NCBI GenBank assembly: GCA_020073565.1 | Contig: JAIQEY010000020.1 | Location: 31,418-95,417 of the forward strand | Source: Terriglobia bacterium | GTDB lineage: Bacteria; Acidobacteriota; Terriglobia; Terriglobales; Acidobacteriaceae | DNA length: 64,000 nucleotides | Reading direction: 5' to 3' | Shown here: positions 42,421-51,280 of the stretch, one piece after another | Layout of the letters: the number at the start of each line of letters is the position of its first letter | How positions within the stretch are numbered: the stretch's first letter is position 1 | Notes under the pieces: model-generated | Database searches by the model: none | The model's input: the letters and a program-made list of their open reading frames with translations, nothing else | Told to the model about the DNA's origin: nothing | Program-made: the position numbers and the translations under genes

Positions 42421-42609
42421 ATGGATGAAGGGCGTAAGCGCGTATTGGCGATCATGGCGAGCATTCTTGTCACTCGGCATCTTAAGACGCCCGAGGACCT
42501 CCGCGACAGCCGCCCGAGTCCGCGGACTGAGTCGCTGGTTGCCAGCGCGGTGCAGTGGGCGGAGCGGATCATGCGGAGGATTGACGGCGCATTTCCGGGT
42601 CGTGAATAA
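42421..42609 (+). CDS. 62-aa helical protein, small mobile-island family
   Basis: ATG 42421. Entirely helical, with the conserved-looking core 'DSRPSPRTESLVASAVQ' and 'AERIMRRID'. A fragment with the same core (D-S-R-S-S-P-K-A-E-S-L-V-A-A-A, then A-E-R-I-M-R-R-I-D) lies on the minus strand at 63477-63605, so this is a repeated gene family in this genome. The next gene starts 9 bp after its stop. No function is known to me. Confidence 0.6.
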   Translation: MDEGRKRVLAIMASILVTRHLKTPEDLRDSRPSPRTESLVASAVQWAERIMRRIDGAFPGRE

Positions 42610-42618
42610 TCGCACTCA

Positions 42619-43401
42619 ATGAATCAATTCTTCGATCCAAGCGGCGAGGAACCTCCGGTCGTTCATCCCCGGCGTCACGAACTCGCTGTTGAGATTCTAA
42701 AGCTCCTGACACCCGCTCTGGGTCTGTTGTTGTTCGTGTTGGGACTTAGCGCCAAGTATCCGTGGCTCTCGAAGCCGTGGGTCACTGACACGCTCGTAAT
42801 ACTTGGCATTTTGGTCGTAGCGTGGTTCGCTAAACCGCGCATCGTCGCGTGGTGGCAGAAGAGGGCGCAACGCAGCCGAGAGCGCCAGTTCATCGCAAAC
42901 AATGATGCGCGGCTCCGAGAATTTGTAGACCAGTTCGCGGAGTTCATCTCCGACAACAACACCCGTTCCTTGCTCTACATGGCGCGCTCAAGCTACCCAC
43001 AAATGACGGAGCTTGAACCACTACTCACGGGCTACATCGGCAGTTGGTTCCACTCATACCGCGAGCAACTTGCCTTCCCCACGCACGAATTGCAGCAGTT
43101 TTTGGCACGATGCAGGGAGTTCACCAACCTCGTGTCGCAATTCAATACAAGCTACGCGCTACGCGCAGAGCGTCTGATCGCTGCCGCTAAGGCGCTACCC
43201 GAGCAAAGCGCCGCTCAACTGGAAGCATTCCGAGAGGACTACAACGACTTTCTGCGGAACTTAGAGCGTTGGGCGAAGGGAATCGCCGCATACTTACAAT
43301 CGCTTGGTGTAACCGATCAACCTGCCCAGTGGAGGCTTGCGCCAACGATCTACTTTGAGAAGCCCAAGTCATTTCGCCAAACGCAGCCATCGTCGAAGTA
43401 G
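42619..43401 (+). CDS. Two-helix membrane protein with a large helical cytoplasmic domain
   Basis: 260 aa. Two membrane helices near 28-47 ('LLTPALGLLLFVLGLSA') and 58-75 ('TLVILGILVVAWFA'), followed by basic residues and about 180 residues of predicted helix, partly coiled-coil-like, with a Trp/Arg-rich middle. No catalytic motif is visible. It follows the 62-aa gene by 9 bp on the same strand and is divergent from the MBL/membrane pair. The layout (short hairpin anchor plus cytosolic helical domain) is like some nucleotide-sensing effectors (SLATT-type), a resemblance of shape and not of sequence. Confidence 0.62.
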   Translation: MNQFFDPSGEEPPVVHPRRHELAVEILKLLTPALGLLLFVLGLSAKYPWLSKPWVTDTLVILGILVVAWFAKPRIVAWWQKRAQRSRERQFIANNDARLREFVDQFAEFISDNNTRSLLYMARSSYPQMTELEPLLTGYIGSWFHSYREQLAFPTHELQQFLARCREFTNLVSQFNTSYALRAERLIAAAKALPEQSAAQLEAFREDYNDFLRNLERWAKGIAAYLQSLGVTDQPAQWRLAPTIYFEKPKSFRQTQPSSK

Positions 43402-43482
43402 TATCCCCCGGCAAAGAAATACATCCGCTTTTTTCAGGCTGCTCATAATCCCAGATCGAGCGCACGGACACTGGAAGGACTT

Positions 43483-46400
43483 TTAAGATGCAGCAGCGGC
43501 TTGCCGAATATTGTCGAGCACCGCGAGCAATTGCGTTACTTGCGCTGAGTCGAACACCCCCTCCACGCCACGCGGACTGTAATCCGTAAAGGGCGACTCA
43601 TAGAGTTGCGAAGCACGCATCCAGCCACTCTGTGTCAGGTAATCGATCACCAGATTGACGAACTGAATCTGATTTGCTGTTAGAGTCTTCCCGGCAAGGA
43701 AACCGTCGAAGGCACGTTTGGCGGCTTCTCGATCCAAGCCGATCATCTCGCGAACAAACAACCCTAACCCGCTACCCGAACGCACTTTGCTCAACTCATC
43801 CGGTGTCCCCGCCCCCGCTTCGACCAGAATTTTCTCCAACGCGTCGAGGTCAGCTTTACTCAGCGGCTCATTCCAGCGCAGCTTGCGAATCACGGGGTCG
43901 TTCTCGTGCGCCCTGAGAAATTGCTGCGTCTTGTCGCGGAAGCGTTCTTCGTCATGTCCGGTGGCGAATCCCGGCAAATCGATCTCTCTCTCCTCGCCTA
44001 TCAAGTCCGCAAAGTCGGTGTAGATGTTCTGACGCTTCGTCTTCTCGATGAACTTGACCAGACTCCGCAGGCGCTTGCGAACATCTTCCAGCATCGAGGC
44101 CGTTATGTCCTGCCAGAACTCATCGGTTTGTACTTCGATAATCAGTTCCAACTCTGCCCGCACCATCGGGATGGCCGCTTTTTCCTCCAACGCGCCAGCA
44201 ATCTGGCGAACATCCTCACTCCATCGCGTAAATGACCGTTCGTGGCGCAATAGACCAAGCTGGAGGCGCAACATCAGCAAGTCGAATTGCTTCGCCTCTA
44301 GGTCTTCGTCCACCAGTTCCGACGGCAACCCAGCTATGTCACCTACCAGTTCATTCTTCTCGTCAACGCCGAGGGTTTCCCATGCCGTGGCATCCGCGTA
44401 TTTTTCCACCAACCTGCGCTTGGGCCGGACGATGAAGTTGTTCACGTTCATCTGCGCCACTTCCTGGCGCAGACGCTCCGCGACTTCGCCGCGCAGACCT
44501 GTAGCTACTGTCGGGTCGTGCTTGTCCAGTTCCCCAATCAGTTCCACGCGCCCGGCAAAGAGTTTCTTGCTCAGGGACTCGTTCGTTGCCCCCGACGTCG
44601 TCCCCAAGTTCTGGCTGAAGAACTCTAGGTTTTGGCAGTAGTCGAAAATCCAAAACTCCCGCTTGTGCCGCCCCGGACCGAACAAGTCTGGCCGAAGCCG
44701 TGTTCCGCGACCCACCATCTGCCAGAACTTCGTCCTTGACCGCACCATTTTGAAGAACACGAGATTCACGATTTCCGGAATATCAATGCCCGTGTCCAGC
44801 ATGTCGACAGAGATTGCGATATGTGGTGCGCGGGCCGGGCTGGAAAAGTCGTCGATCAACGACTGCGCGTATTCGACCTGAAAATCAATGACTCGCGCAA
44901 AGACGCCTTTTTGGTGTGGATAATTCTTGTCAAAGCGGTCGGCGATGAATTGTGCGTGGGCATGGTTCTTGGCGAAGATGATTGTCTTGCCCAAGCGGTC
45001 TCCGTCGGCAACTTTTTCGCCCGATCTCATCAGCTGCTCTAAGACCTTGTCAACGGTGTCTTCATTGAACAGCCATCGGTTCAACGCTTCCGGCTCCACG
45101 GTTCTCGGGATAGCGCCGTCTTCGTCCCACTCAATCGCGTCCCAACGCTCTTTTTCCTCGTCGCTTAGCTGGTCGTAATTCATTCCCTCCCGCTGGAATC
45201 TCAGCGGCACGGAAACCGCTCGCGGCGGGACGAGAAACTTGTCTCGCACCGCTTCCTCCAATCCATAAGCGTCCGTGGGAACGCCGTCTTCCAACTCGAA
45301 AAGACTGTAGGTGTTGTGGTCCACTTCGTCTGTGGGGGTTGCCGTCAGCCCGACTAGGAAGGAATCGAAGTACTCGAAAATGGCGCGGTACTTCTGATAC
45401 ACCGAGCGATGGGCTTCATCGATAACGACCAGATCGAAGTGCCCCGGCCCAAACTTCCGCCTCCCGTCTTTGGTTTCATCAATCAGGCGCAGCATAGTCG
45501 GATAAGTGGAAACCAGCACTCTCGCTTCCCCGATTTGCTCGGGATTCTCCATCGCGTTTACCGCTGATGCCGAAGGCAGGAAGCGTGTGAAGACGCGCGT
45601 TGTCTGCTTCACCAGAGCGACGCGGTCGGCCAGAAACAGGACGCGCTTTACCCAGTTGCAGCGCATCATCAGATCGCACAACGCAACAACCGTGCGGGTC
45701 TTGCCTGCGCCCGTTGCCATCACGACCAGAGCCTTGCGGTCGTGGTCTTTCTCAAAGGCTTCGCCAATGCGCCGGATTGCCCGTTCCTGATAGAACCGCT
45801 CCACGATACCCTTATTGATTTCGGTCGCACCCAGCGACGTTCGAGTGGTTCGCCGCTGTATCAGCCGCTCTAGCTCGTCCTTCGCGTAGAAACCTTGCAC
45901 CGAGCGCGGAGGATAGTTCTGGTCGTCCCAAATCCAGTGCTCGTATCCGTTGCTGTAGAAAACAATGGGGCGCTGGCCGAACTGCTTCTCCAGACAATCG
46001 GCGTAGAGCTTCGCTTGCTGCTGGCCCACGCGGGCATCGCGCTTGGTGCGCTTCGCTTCAACCAGCCCGAGGGGCTTGCCGTCATCGCCCCAGAGAACAT
46101 AATCAACAAAACCTTCGCCCTTCTCGTTGGGCATTCCAGTAACCGGGTACTCGCGATCCTGCTTCTTATCTAACGGCCATCCGGCTTCTTTGAGGAGCAA
46201 GTCGATGAAGTAGTCTCTGGTTTCGGCCTCGGAGTAGTTATGGGTATCCGGCGTTTCCGCGTTCTGTTTCTTGATGGCGGCGATCTCGGAGCGTAGACGC
46301 TCCAGTTCGGCATCGAGAGCGGCCTTACCCGTCAGCAGTTCGGTGAGTTTGGTGTCTTTTTCCGCAAGCTGAGATTCGAGTTGTTGAAGCTGGGCCAGCG

Positions 46401-46848
46401 TTTGCGGCGGAACGGGCGATGTCTTGGGCAGCAGGAGCGGATCAAACGTCAGGTCATCCGCTGGCTTGCCGGCCTTGCCATAGGTGCGTGCCAACCAGAA
46501 ACAGATATGAAACAACTCGCGCACAGCGGTCATCGAATCCAGTTGCTGCAACGGCCTGTGGCTGTGTGCGGCCAGATTCCCCAAATCCTTGATCAGCTTT
46601 GCCTTGATGAAGATTCTCTGCCCAACTGAGGCCTTGAAGCTCGGCTCGTGGATGAGCGCGCTGAGATTATCCTGATAGGGCAGCTTGAGCGCCGAGTCGC
46701 TCTTGTAGAGCCATGCCACAGCTAGCTCCAGCGTCCGTCGGGCATAGAAACAAGCCGTACGTGGGTCGGGCACGACCAGCGCCTCAGCCTTCTGCCCTTC
46801 GGCAAAAAGCTGCGGCCATTCGGATTGGAGGAAGCCGAAATTACTCAT
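43483..46848 (-). CDS. hsdR: Type I restriction endonuclease subunit R
   Basis: 1121 aa from ATG 46848; this ATG overlaps the stop of the frameshifted gene upstream (TGATG), and the longer frame to 46947 is the unshifted end of that gene. A DUF4145-like N-terminal helical region and coiled coil precede the PD-(D/E)xK nuclease segment ('GFVDYVLWGDDG', 'GLVEAKR'), then Walker A 'ATGAGKT', the D-E-A-H box 'VIDEAHRS', and helicase motifs to 'MVGRGTRLRPD' (motif VI). The C-terminus is the EcoEI-type helical domain. It translocates and cuts unmodified DNA with the HsdM/HsdS methylase. All motifs are intact. Confidence 0.93.
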   Translation of the reverse strand: MSNFGFLQSEWPQLFAEGQKAEALVVPDPRTACFYARRTLELAVAWLYKSDSALKLPYQDNLSALIHEPSFKASVGQRIFIKAKLIKDLGNLAAHSHRPLQQLDSMTAVRELFHICFWLARTYGKAGKPADDLTFDPLLLPKTSPVPPQTLAQLQQLESQLAEKDTKLTELLTGKAALDAELERLRSEIAAIKKQNAETPDTHNYSEAETRDYFIDLLLKEAGWPLDKKQDREYPVTGMPNEKGEGFVDYVLWGDDGKPLGLVEAKRTKRDARVGQQQAKLYADCLEKQFGQRPIVFYSNGYEHWIWDDQNYPPRSVQGFYAKDELERLIQRRTTRTSLGATEINKGIVERFYQERAIRRIGEAFEKDHDRKALVVMATGAGKTRTVVALCDLMMRCNWVKRVLFLADRVALVKQTTRVFTRFLPSASAVNAMENPEQIGEARVLVSTYPTMLRLIDETKDGRRKFGPGHFDLVVIDEAHRSVYQKYRAIFEYFDSFLVGLTATPTDEVDHNTYSLFELEDGVPTDAYGLEEAVRDKFLVPPRAVSVPLRFQREGMNYDQLSDEEKERWDAIEWDEDGAIPRTVEPEALNRWLFNEDTVDKVLEQLMRSGEKVADGDRLGKTIIFAKNHAHAQFIADRFDKNYPHQKGVFARVIDFQVEYAQSLIDDFSSPARAPHIAISVDMLDTGIDIPEIVNLVFFKMVRSRTKFWQMVGRGTRLRPDLFGPGRHKREFWIFDYCQNLEFFSQNLGTTSGATNESLSKKLFAGRVELIGELDKHDPTVATGLRGEVAERLRQEVAQMNVNNFIVRPKRRLVEKYADATAWETLGVDEKNELVGDIAGLPSELVDEDLEAKQFDLLMLRLQLGLLRHERSFTRWSEDVRQIAGALEEKAAIPMVRAELELIIEVQTDEFWQDITASMLEDVRKRLRSLVKFIEKTKRQNIYTDFADLIGEEREIDLPGFATGHDEERFRDKTQQFLRAHENDPVIRKLRWNEPLSKADLDALEKILVEAGAGTPDELSKVRSGSGLGLFVREMIGLDREAAKRAFDGFLAGKTLTANQIQFVNLVIDYLTQSGWMRASQLYESPFTDYSPRGVEGVFDSAQVTQLLAVLDNIRQAAAAS

Positions 46849-47662
46849 CAAGGGGCCTGCAATCCAGTCTTCACGCTGTCGTCCAGCTTTCGATGGAGTA
46901 GCGAGATCAAAGAAAAATAGTCCGCCGCGTCGTCCTCGCCTTGCCAAAGCAGTTTTGGCTCATAAGCAACGGATTGCGAATGGCTGCGAAGCACCCTTTT
47001 AGAAGCAGCGCAAACCCTTTATGCTCAGACTTTGCAGTCTCAGTCTGCAGCGAGTTGATCGCCAGTATTGGTCGCTCAATCGCAAATACCCGATCCACCA
47101 ACGCAGCGCCATCTAGTTGGACACCTGAGAGGTCGCGTATTCGTTGAGCGAGGCCCTTGACCGCTTCAAAAACAGCGTGGAAGTAATTGTCCTGCATGAG
47201 CTCAGTCCTGCAGTACTTTAGAACTTCGGCATGTATACGTCGTCCATGGAACTTCGCTCGGATGGTTCGAACTCTCGCTTCGGCTTGGTCAAGAGTTCGG
47301 GCGGTCTCACACCGTCGGAACTGTCCGTCCGGTTCGTAGTCCATGCCGGAAAACGCAAGTATTGTATTGAGTTCTTGCCGCCGTGCTTCGAACTGCTCGC
47401 TTCGCCCGACAAAACGAGCGGGAATTAAGAACGACTGGATAAAATCAATTATTGAGTTCGCACACTCGGTCCTTTTCTGGCAATCGAGGAAAACCCAATA
47501 TAGCCGTCGCCACTTGGTGGATTCTCCCGAGTTATCGACCAACCCTCGGTCGTGCAGGACCCGCGAAATGTCCGTTCCTGATCCACATTCGCCGAGCAGC
47601 CGAGCAAGTGCCTCAATCTGCCCCTCTGGAAATGGCGGAACGGCGCTCATGTCAGAGCTCAC
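46848..47662 (-). pseudogene. TIGR02391 (Ymh-like) gene between hsdS and hsdR, with a single-base frameshift
   Basis: The frame from ATG 47662 gives 251 aa and reads through the family core: 'CRTELMQDNYFHAVFEAVKG', 'RIRDLSGVQLDG' and 'AIRNP'. The family continues A-H/Y-E-P-K, and that sequence is present, but in another frame: from about 46967 the DNA encodes Y-E-P-K-L-L-W-Q, then a helical tail ending at TGA 46848-46850. One base is missing near 46961-46970. Repaired, the protein would be about 270 aa and its stop would overlap the hsdR ATG (TGATG), exactly as expected for coupling. It overlaps the hsdS end by 11 bp. The family is found in defence islands; function unproven. Sequencing error is possible. 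Confidence 0.75.
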
Positions 47663-48830
47663 CTCGGAAGGCTCGGAATTGAAGTCCCGCCGACAGCGTG
47701 TCCATCTTATCTAACCAAGCACGGTGAGCGGTTCTTAGTTTCTCGATGGCAACGACGCGGCGGACAAATTCCTTTTGGAGCGTTAGCGCAGGCAAAAGCA
47801 CGCGCAGTTTCTTGAAGTCGTTGAGGTGCAGATGGCGGATTGCGATGCCTTTAGTCCCCGCCCGGATTTGCGATTGAATCCAGTCCGTTCGGAACTGACC
47901 TGCAAGGAATAGCTGGTCAACGATGTCGTGCTTGATTTTCAACAAGGCGACGCTCACGAAAATGCTAAAGTTTCGATCCGTTTCAACTGGGCAGGCAACC
48001 CCAATCGTGCCGTCTTTGCTTACCAAGATGTCCCCGCGCTCTGGGTGAACGTGCCTTGTGAGAATTGCATGCTCATCTTCGCTGATGAACTTAGTCCCTT
48101 CAAAATTTAGCGTACCCGTAGCCATATTTCTGACAGTGATAAATGGCACACCTGCGGCTGTATAGCTAGGGGTTTTGTGAGTCCCGTCAACGAGCTTCAC
48201 GCATAGTTCCCCAAGCGCAACCATTTTGCAGTGGCTTCTATTCTCGCGAGGATCTCCGAAGAGGTCGAGGAAGATGGATTGGGTGAGGGCATCGAGTTCA
48301 GAGAGAGCGGCGCGGCGCTTCGCCCGCAACGCCTCCGTCCGATCTAGCAGGTCTGAAATCCGCCGCTGATCAACCAGAGAAGGAAGCGGGAGTTTCGATT
48401 CGAAGATGATGCGGTCAGAGACTGCGGGATAGCTTGCGCCGGTTGCCTTTCTAACCATGTCCCCTATAAATACGGGCGATTTGACCCAGTTGAACAGGTA
48501 GCCCGAATGGAGCACGGCGGAGCGCGCCCGCAAAACGCAAAACCCAGTTGATGCGGTCGCACCGTCCAGTTCCTCAGGAACTTTCGCCACACCGTTTAGA
48601 TTAGGACGCACAGTCGAAACGAGAACATCGCCCTTCGCGACAAGCTGCCGGGCACGGCTGGGAGCTTCGGCACCAACAAGTTTTTGCGTTCCGCGGATCA
48701 ACTTGGCTTCTTGATCCACGGCACTGAGATCGATGTAATCGAAGACTTCATCTGAAGCTGCTTTCGCTGGATTCCAAGTGTCGGCGGGCTCAACCAGATC
48801 GCCGAGCATCGCCGTTTTCCAATGGTTCAT
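47652..48830 (-). CDS. hsdS: Type I restriction-modification specificity subunit
   Basis: 392 aa. Two target-recognition domains (~1-155 and ~210-360) are separated and followed by conserved helices ('LPLPSLVDQRRISDLLDRTEALRAKRR' in pieces, and 'VLLPALTLQKEFVRRVVAIE'). The first TRD opens with 'LGDLVEPADTWNP' and contains 'GDVLVSTVRPN'; the second has 'FITVRNMATG' and 'GDILVSKDGTIG'. HsdS sets the bipartite DNA site for both methylation and cleavage. The start overlaps the hsdM stop by 4 bp, and its end overlaps the TIGR02391 gene by 11 bp. Confidence 0.93.
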   Translation of the reverse strand: MNHWKTAMLGDLVEPADTWNPAKAASDEVFDYIDLSAVDQEAKLIRGTQKLVGAEAPSRARQLVAKGDVLVSTVRPNLNGVAKVPEELDGATASTGFCVLRARSAVLHSGYLFNWVKSPVFIGDMVRKATGASYPAVSDRIIFESKLPLPSLVDQRRISDLLDRTEALRAKRRAALSELDALTQSIFLDLFGDPRENRSHCKMVALGELCVKLVDGTHKTPSYTAAGVPFITVRNMATGTLNFEGTKFISEDEHAILTRHVHPERGDILVSKDGTIGVACPVETDRNFSIFVSVALLKIKHDIVDQLFLAGQFRTDWIQSQIRAGTKGIAIRHLHLNDFKKLRVLLPALTLQKEFVRRVVAIEKLRTAHRAWLDKMDTLSAGLQFRAFRGEL

Positions 48831-50365
48831 CCCAATATTCCTTCCAACTCCTTCATCCCCTGCTGGATCTCCGCCTCCAGCTTGGCAAGTTCGGCAAGAA
48901 TCTCCTTCGGCGCACGATGAGTGACCTCTTCATGCACGACCTCTTTATAGCGATTGAGGCTAAGGTCATAGCCCTGCTCAACCAGATCGGCCTTCGGCAC
49001 GCAAAAACTCTGGGCGCTCCGTGGGCGCTTGCGTTCGCTGCCTTCGCGTTGTTGCCAGCGCGCAAGGATGTCCGGCAGATTGTTCTTGGAATGCTCTTCG
49101 GCGGTGAGTGCGGCCTTTGGCATCGCGCCCAGTTTGTCCTCGTTCAGCAACGGTGTGCGCTTGTCGTCGAGCGACATGCCGTCCGCTTCCACATCGTAAA
49201 ACCACACCTGATCGGTGCCGCCAGAGTTCGTTTTCGTGAAGAGCAGGATCGCCGTTGAGACTCCGGCATAGGGCTTGAACACGCCGCTGGGCAGAGAGAT
49301 CACTGCATCGAGCTTCTGATCCTCGATGAGCATCTTGCGCAGACTCTTGTGGGCGTTGCTTGATCCGAAGAGAACGCCATCCGGCACGATAACGGCGGCT
49401 CGTCCGCCCGGCTTGAGCAATCGCAGAAACAGCGCCAGAAAAAGCAGTTCGGTCTTCTTGGTCTTGACCACCTGCTGCAAGTCCTTGGCGCAGCTTTCAT
49501 AGTCGAGCGACCCGGCGAACGGCGGATTCGCCATGACCAGCGTATATTTTTCATCCTCGCCCGCGTGATCTTGTGAGAGCGAATCGCGATAAACCACGTC
49601 CGGGTTTTCCACGCCGTGAAGCAGCATGTTCATGCTGCCGATGCGCAACATGGTGTTGTCGAAGTCAAAACCATGGAACAGGTCACGGTGGAAATGTTGC
49701 CGGAGCTTGGCGTTGGTCATCACTTCGGGATTCCGCTCGCGCAGCGATTCGCCCACGGCCACCAGGAAGCCGCAGGTTCCGCAGGCGGGGTCGCAAACGA
49801 TGTCGGAAGGCTTGGGCTCAACCATCTCCACCATGAGCCGGATAATGTGGCGCGGCGTACGAAACTGGCCGTTCTGCCCGGCGCTCGCAATCTTCCCCAG
49901 CATGTATTCGTAGAGATCGCCCTTGGTGTCCCGGTCTTCCATCGGAACTTTGTCGATCATGTCCACGACCTTCGCCAAAAGCGCGGGCGTGGGAATGGTG
50001 AAGCGAGCGCCCTCCATGTGCTTGGAGTAGGTCGTGCCATTGCCGCCCAGAGTTCGGAGCCAAGGGAAGACGTGCTCGCTGACCACCGCATACATGTCGC
50101 GCGGATCGGTGTTCTTGAAGCGGTTCCATCGGTAATCCTGAAAAGAACGCTTCTTGTTGTCCTTACCCTCGGGGAAGAACCGCTTCTGCATCGGCTTCTT
50201 TTCGCGATTAGCCTTCAGTTCCTCGGCAATTTCCTGCTCGTCCAGCCGCTTGAGAAAGAGAAGGTAGGTAATCTGCTCAATAACTTCGAGCGGGTTGGAG
50301 ATACCGCCCGACCAGAAAGCATTCCAGATTTGATCGATTTGACTGCGAATTTCGCCGGTAAGCAT
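48827..50365 (-). CDS. hsdM: Type I restriction-modification DNA adenine methyltransferase subunit
   Basis: 512 aa. An N-terminal helical HsdM_N region ('IEQITYLLFLKRLDEQE') is followed by the SAM domain: 'DPACGTCGFLVAVG' (motif I), 'ANPPFAG' (motif IV, N-P-P-F for N6-adenine), and 'GRAAVIVPDGVLFG'. The C-terminal helices contact HsdS. It is first in the operon hsdM-hsdS-TIGR02391-hsdR, every junction overlapping. A 5-bp palindrome GGTTC-GG-GAACC lies 7 bp before the start. Confidence 0.94.
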   Translation of the reverse strand: MLTGEIRSQIDQIWNAFWSGGISNPLEVIEQITYLLFLKRLDEQEIAEELKANREKKPMQKRFFPEGKDNKKRSFQDYRWNRFKNTDPRDMYAVVSEHVFPWLRTLGGNGTTYSKHMEGARFTIPTPALLAKVVDMIDKVPMEDRDTKGDLYEYMLGKIASAGQNGQFRTPRHIIRLMVEMVEPKPSDIVCDPACGTCGFLVAVGESLRERNPEVMTNAKLRQHFHRDLFHGFDFDNTMLRIGSMNMLLHGVENPDVVYRDSLSQDHAGEDEKYTLVMANPPFAGSLDYESCAKDLQQVVKTKKTELLFLALFLRLLKPGGRAAVIVPDGVLFGSSNAHKSLRKMLIEDQKLDAVISLPSGVFKPYAGVSTAILLFTKTNSGGTDQVWFYDVEADGMSLDDKRTPLLNEDKLGAMPKAALTAEEHSKNNLPDILARWQQREGSERKRPRSAQSFCVPKADLVEQGYDLSLNRYKEVVHEEVTHRAPKEILAELAKLEAEIQQGMKELEGILG

Positions 50366-50371
50366 AGATGA

Positions 50372-50383
50372 GGTTCGGGAACC
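50372..50383. promoter_or_regulatory. Palindrome in the hsdM leader
   Basis: GGTTC-GG-GAACC, 7 bp upstream of the hsdM ATG. Size and place suit an operator that delays restriction gene expression, but no controller gene was found nearby. Confidence 0.25.
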
Positions 50384-50577
50384 CAGAATACTACCTCAAT
50401 CGGCTATCGCCATACCATATTCGGAGTCTCACTCGGTCGGTTCGACAAGATACTGGCAGATGCAAAGTGGGAAGCAGCAAACGACAGGCAGGAGATGAGC
50501 GGCGATGTTTCAGGGCAGCGCGAGTTAGTTGGGAAAGCGGGGAGCGGGAATCTTGCGATTCCTGGAAGGCCGCATTC

Positions 50578-50605
50578 GCTGGAAGCGGGCGAGGCCGCTT
50601 CCAGC
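50578..50605. repeat. 11-bp inverted repeat
   Basis: GCTGGAAGCGG (50578-50588), 6 nt, then CCGCTTCCAGC (50595-50605). Perfect stem, immediately followed by a second hairpin. Confidence 0.7.
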
Positions 50606-50606
50606 T

Positions 50607-50640
50607 GGCAGTTAAGAAAATATCACGTTACTTAACTGCC
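50607..50640. repeat. 10-bp inverted repeat with AT-rich loop
   Basis: GGCAGTTAAG (50607-50616), a 14-nt AT-rich spacer, then CTTAACTGCC (50631-50640). On the minus strand it follows the recombinase gene by about 60 bp, so a terminator role is possible; the paired arrangement also recalls recombinase binding sites. Confidence 0.65.
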
Positions 50641-50698
50641 CCGCGCTCACCGTAAGGTGCGACCTCGCAACGTCAAATGACGGCCCCGGCTCGGAGGT

Positions 50699-51280
50699 TT
50701 ATTTAACACGCCCCAGAAGGCGTGTGCGAACGGTGACGTAAGAAACGCCTACGATCTTCGCAATCTCTCGGAGACTTGCTCCCCCTTTTCGCAGTCGGGT
50801 CATTTCATCAAGGCTGACGATCCGGCTAGGACGACCCAGAGTCTTCCCCTTGAGCTTCGCGTTCCGCAACCCGGCCCGGACACGCTCTTGAATCAGCGAG
50901 CGTTCAAACTCTGCCATTGCCCCGATGATTTGAAACATGAGCCGCCCCGACGGTGTGGAGAGGTCCAAATTATCACGCAGGCTGACGAAGGCCACCCCAT
51001 AAGAATCGAGATCGGCAAGTGCGTTGACGAGGTGCTTGAGCGAGCGCCCGAATCTGTCCACCTTCCAGCACAGCACCACGTCTAAACGTCGCAGATGGAC
51101 GTCGGACATAAGGCGATTGAGTTCCGGTCGCGACTCCTTCGAGCCTGAGATGCCCGAGTCAACGTATTCGCCATAGATTTCCCATCCACGCCGGGAAGCG
51201 TACTCTCGCAATTCGACCAGCTGCATTTCTGGACTCTGTCCTATGAGCGTGCTCACTCTCGCGTAGATTCCTACTCGCAT
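50699..51280 (-). CDS. Serine recombinase (resolvase/invertase family)
   Basis: 193 aa from ATG 51280 ('MRVGIYARVS'); the frame extends 11 codons further. The catalytic Ser is residue 10 in A-R-V-S-T, with 'VVLCWKVDRFGRSLKHL' (catalytic arginines), 'FVSLRDNLDLSTPSGRLMF' and the long E helix 'GAMAEFERSLIQERVRAGL'. A C-terminal HTH ('GASLREIAKIVGVSYVTVRTRL') binds DNA. The size is that of a small resolvase/invertase, which typically performs dimer resolution or inversion. Its start overlaps the preceding gene's end by 10 bp. Confidence 0.92.
   Translation of the reverse strand: MRVGIYARVSTLIGQSPEMQLVELREYASRRGWEIYGEYVDSGISGSKESRPELNRLMSDVHLRRLDVVLCWKVDRFGRSLKHLVNALADLDSYGVAFVSLRDNLDLSTPSGRLMFQIIGAMAEFERSLIQERVRAGLRNAKLKGKTLGRPSRIVSLDEMTRLRKGGASLREIAKIVGVSYVTVRTRLLGRVK

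Larger units (their letters stand above)
50366..50698. other. Structured intergenic region between the recombinase and hsdM
   Basis: 333 bp without a credible gene; a plus-strand frame across it has no ribosome site. It holds the hsdM leader palindrome (50372-50383) and two successive inverted repeats (50578-50605 and 50607-50640). It is where the hsdM promoter must lie and is a plausible site for the neighbouring serine recombinase. Confidence 0.45.

Noticed and set aside
42303..42572. 89-aa minus-strand frame
   Set aside because: Antisense to the 62-aa gene and its promoter region, with no ribosome site.
50368..50655. 95-aa plus-strand frame between hsdM and the recombinase
   Set aside because: No ribosome site, atypical composition, and it crosses both hairpins.
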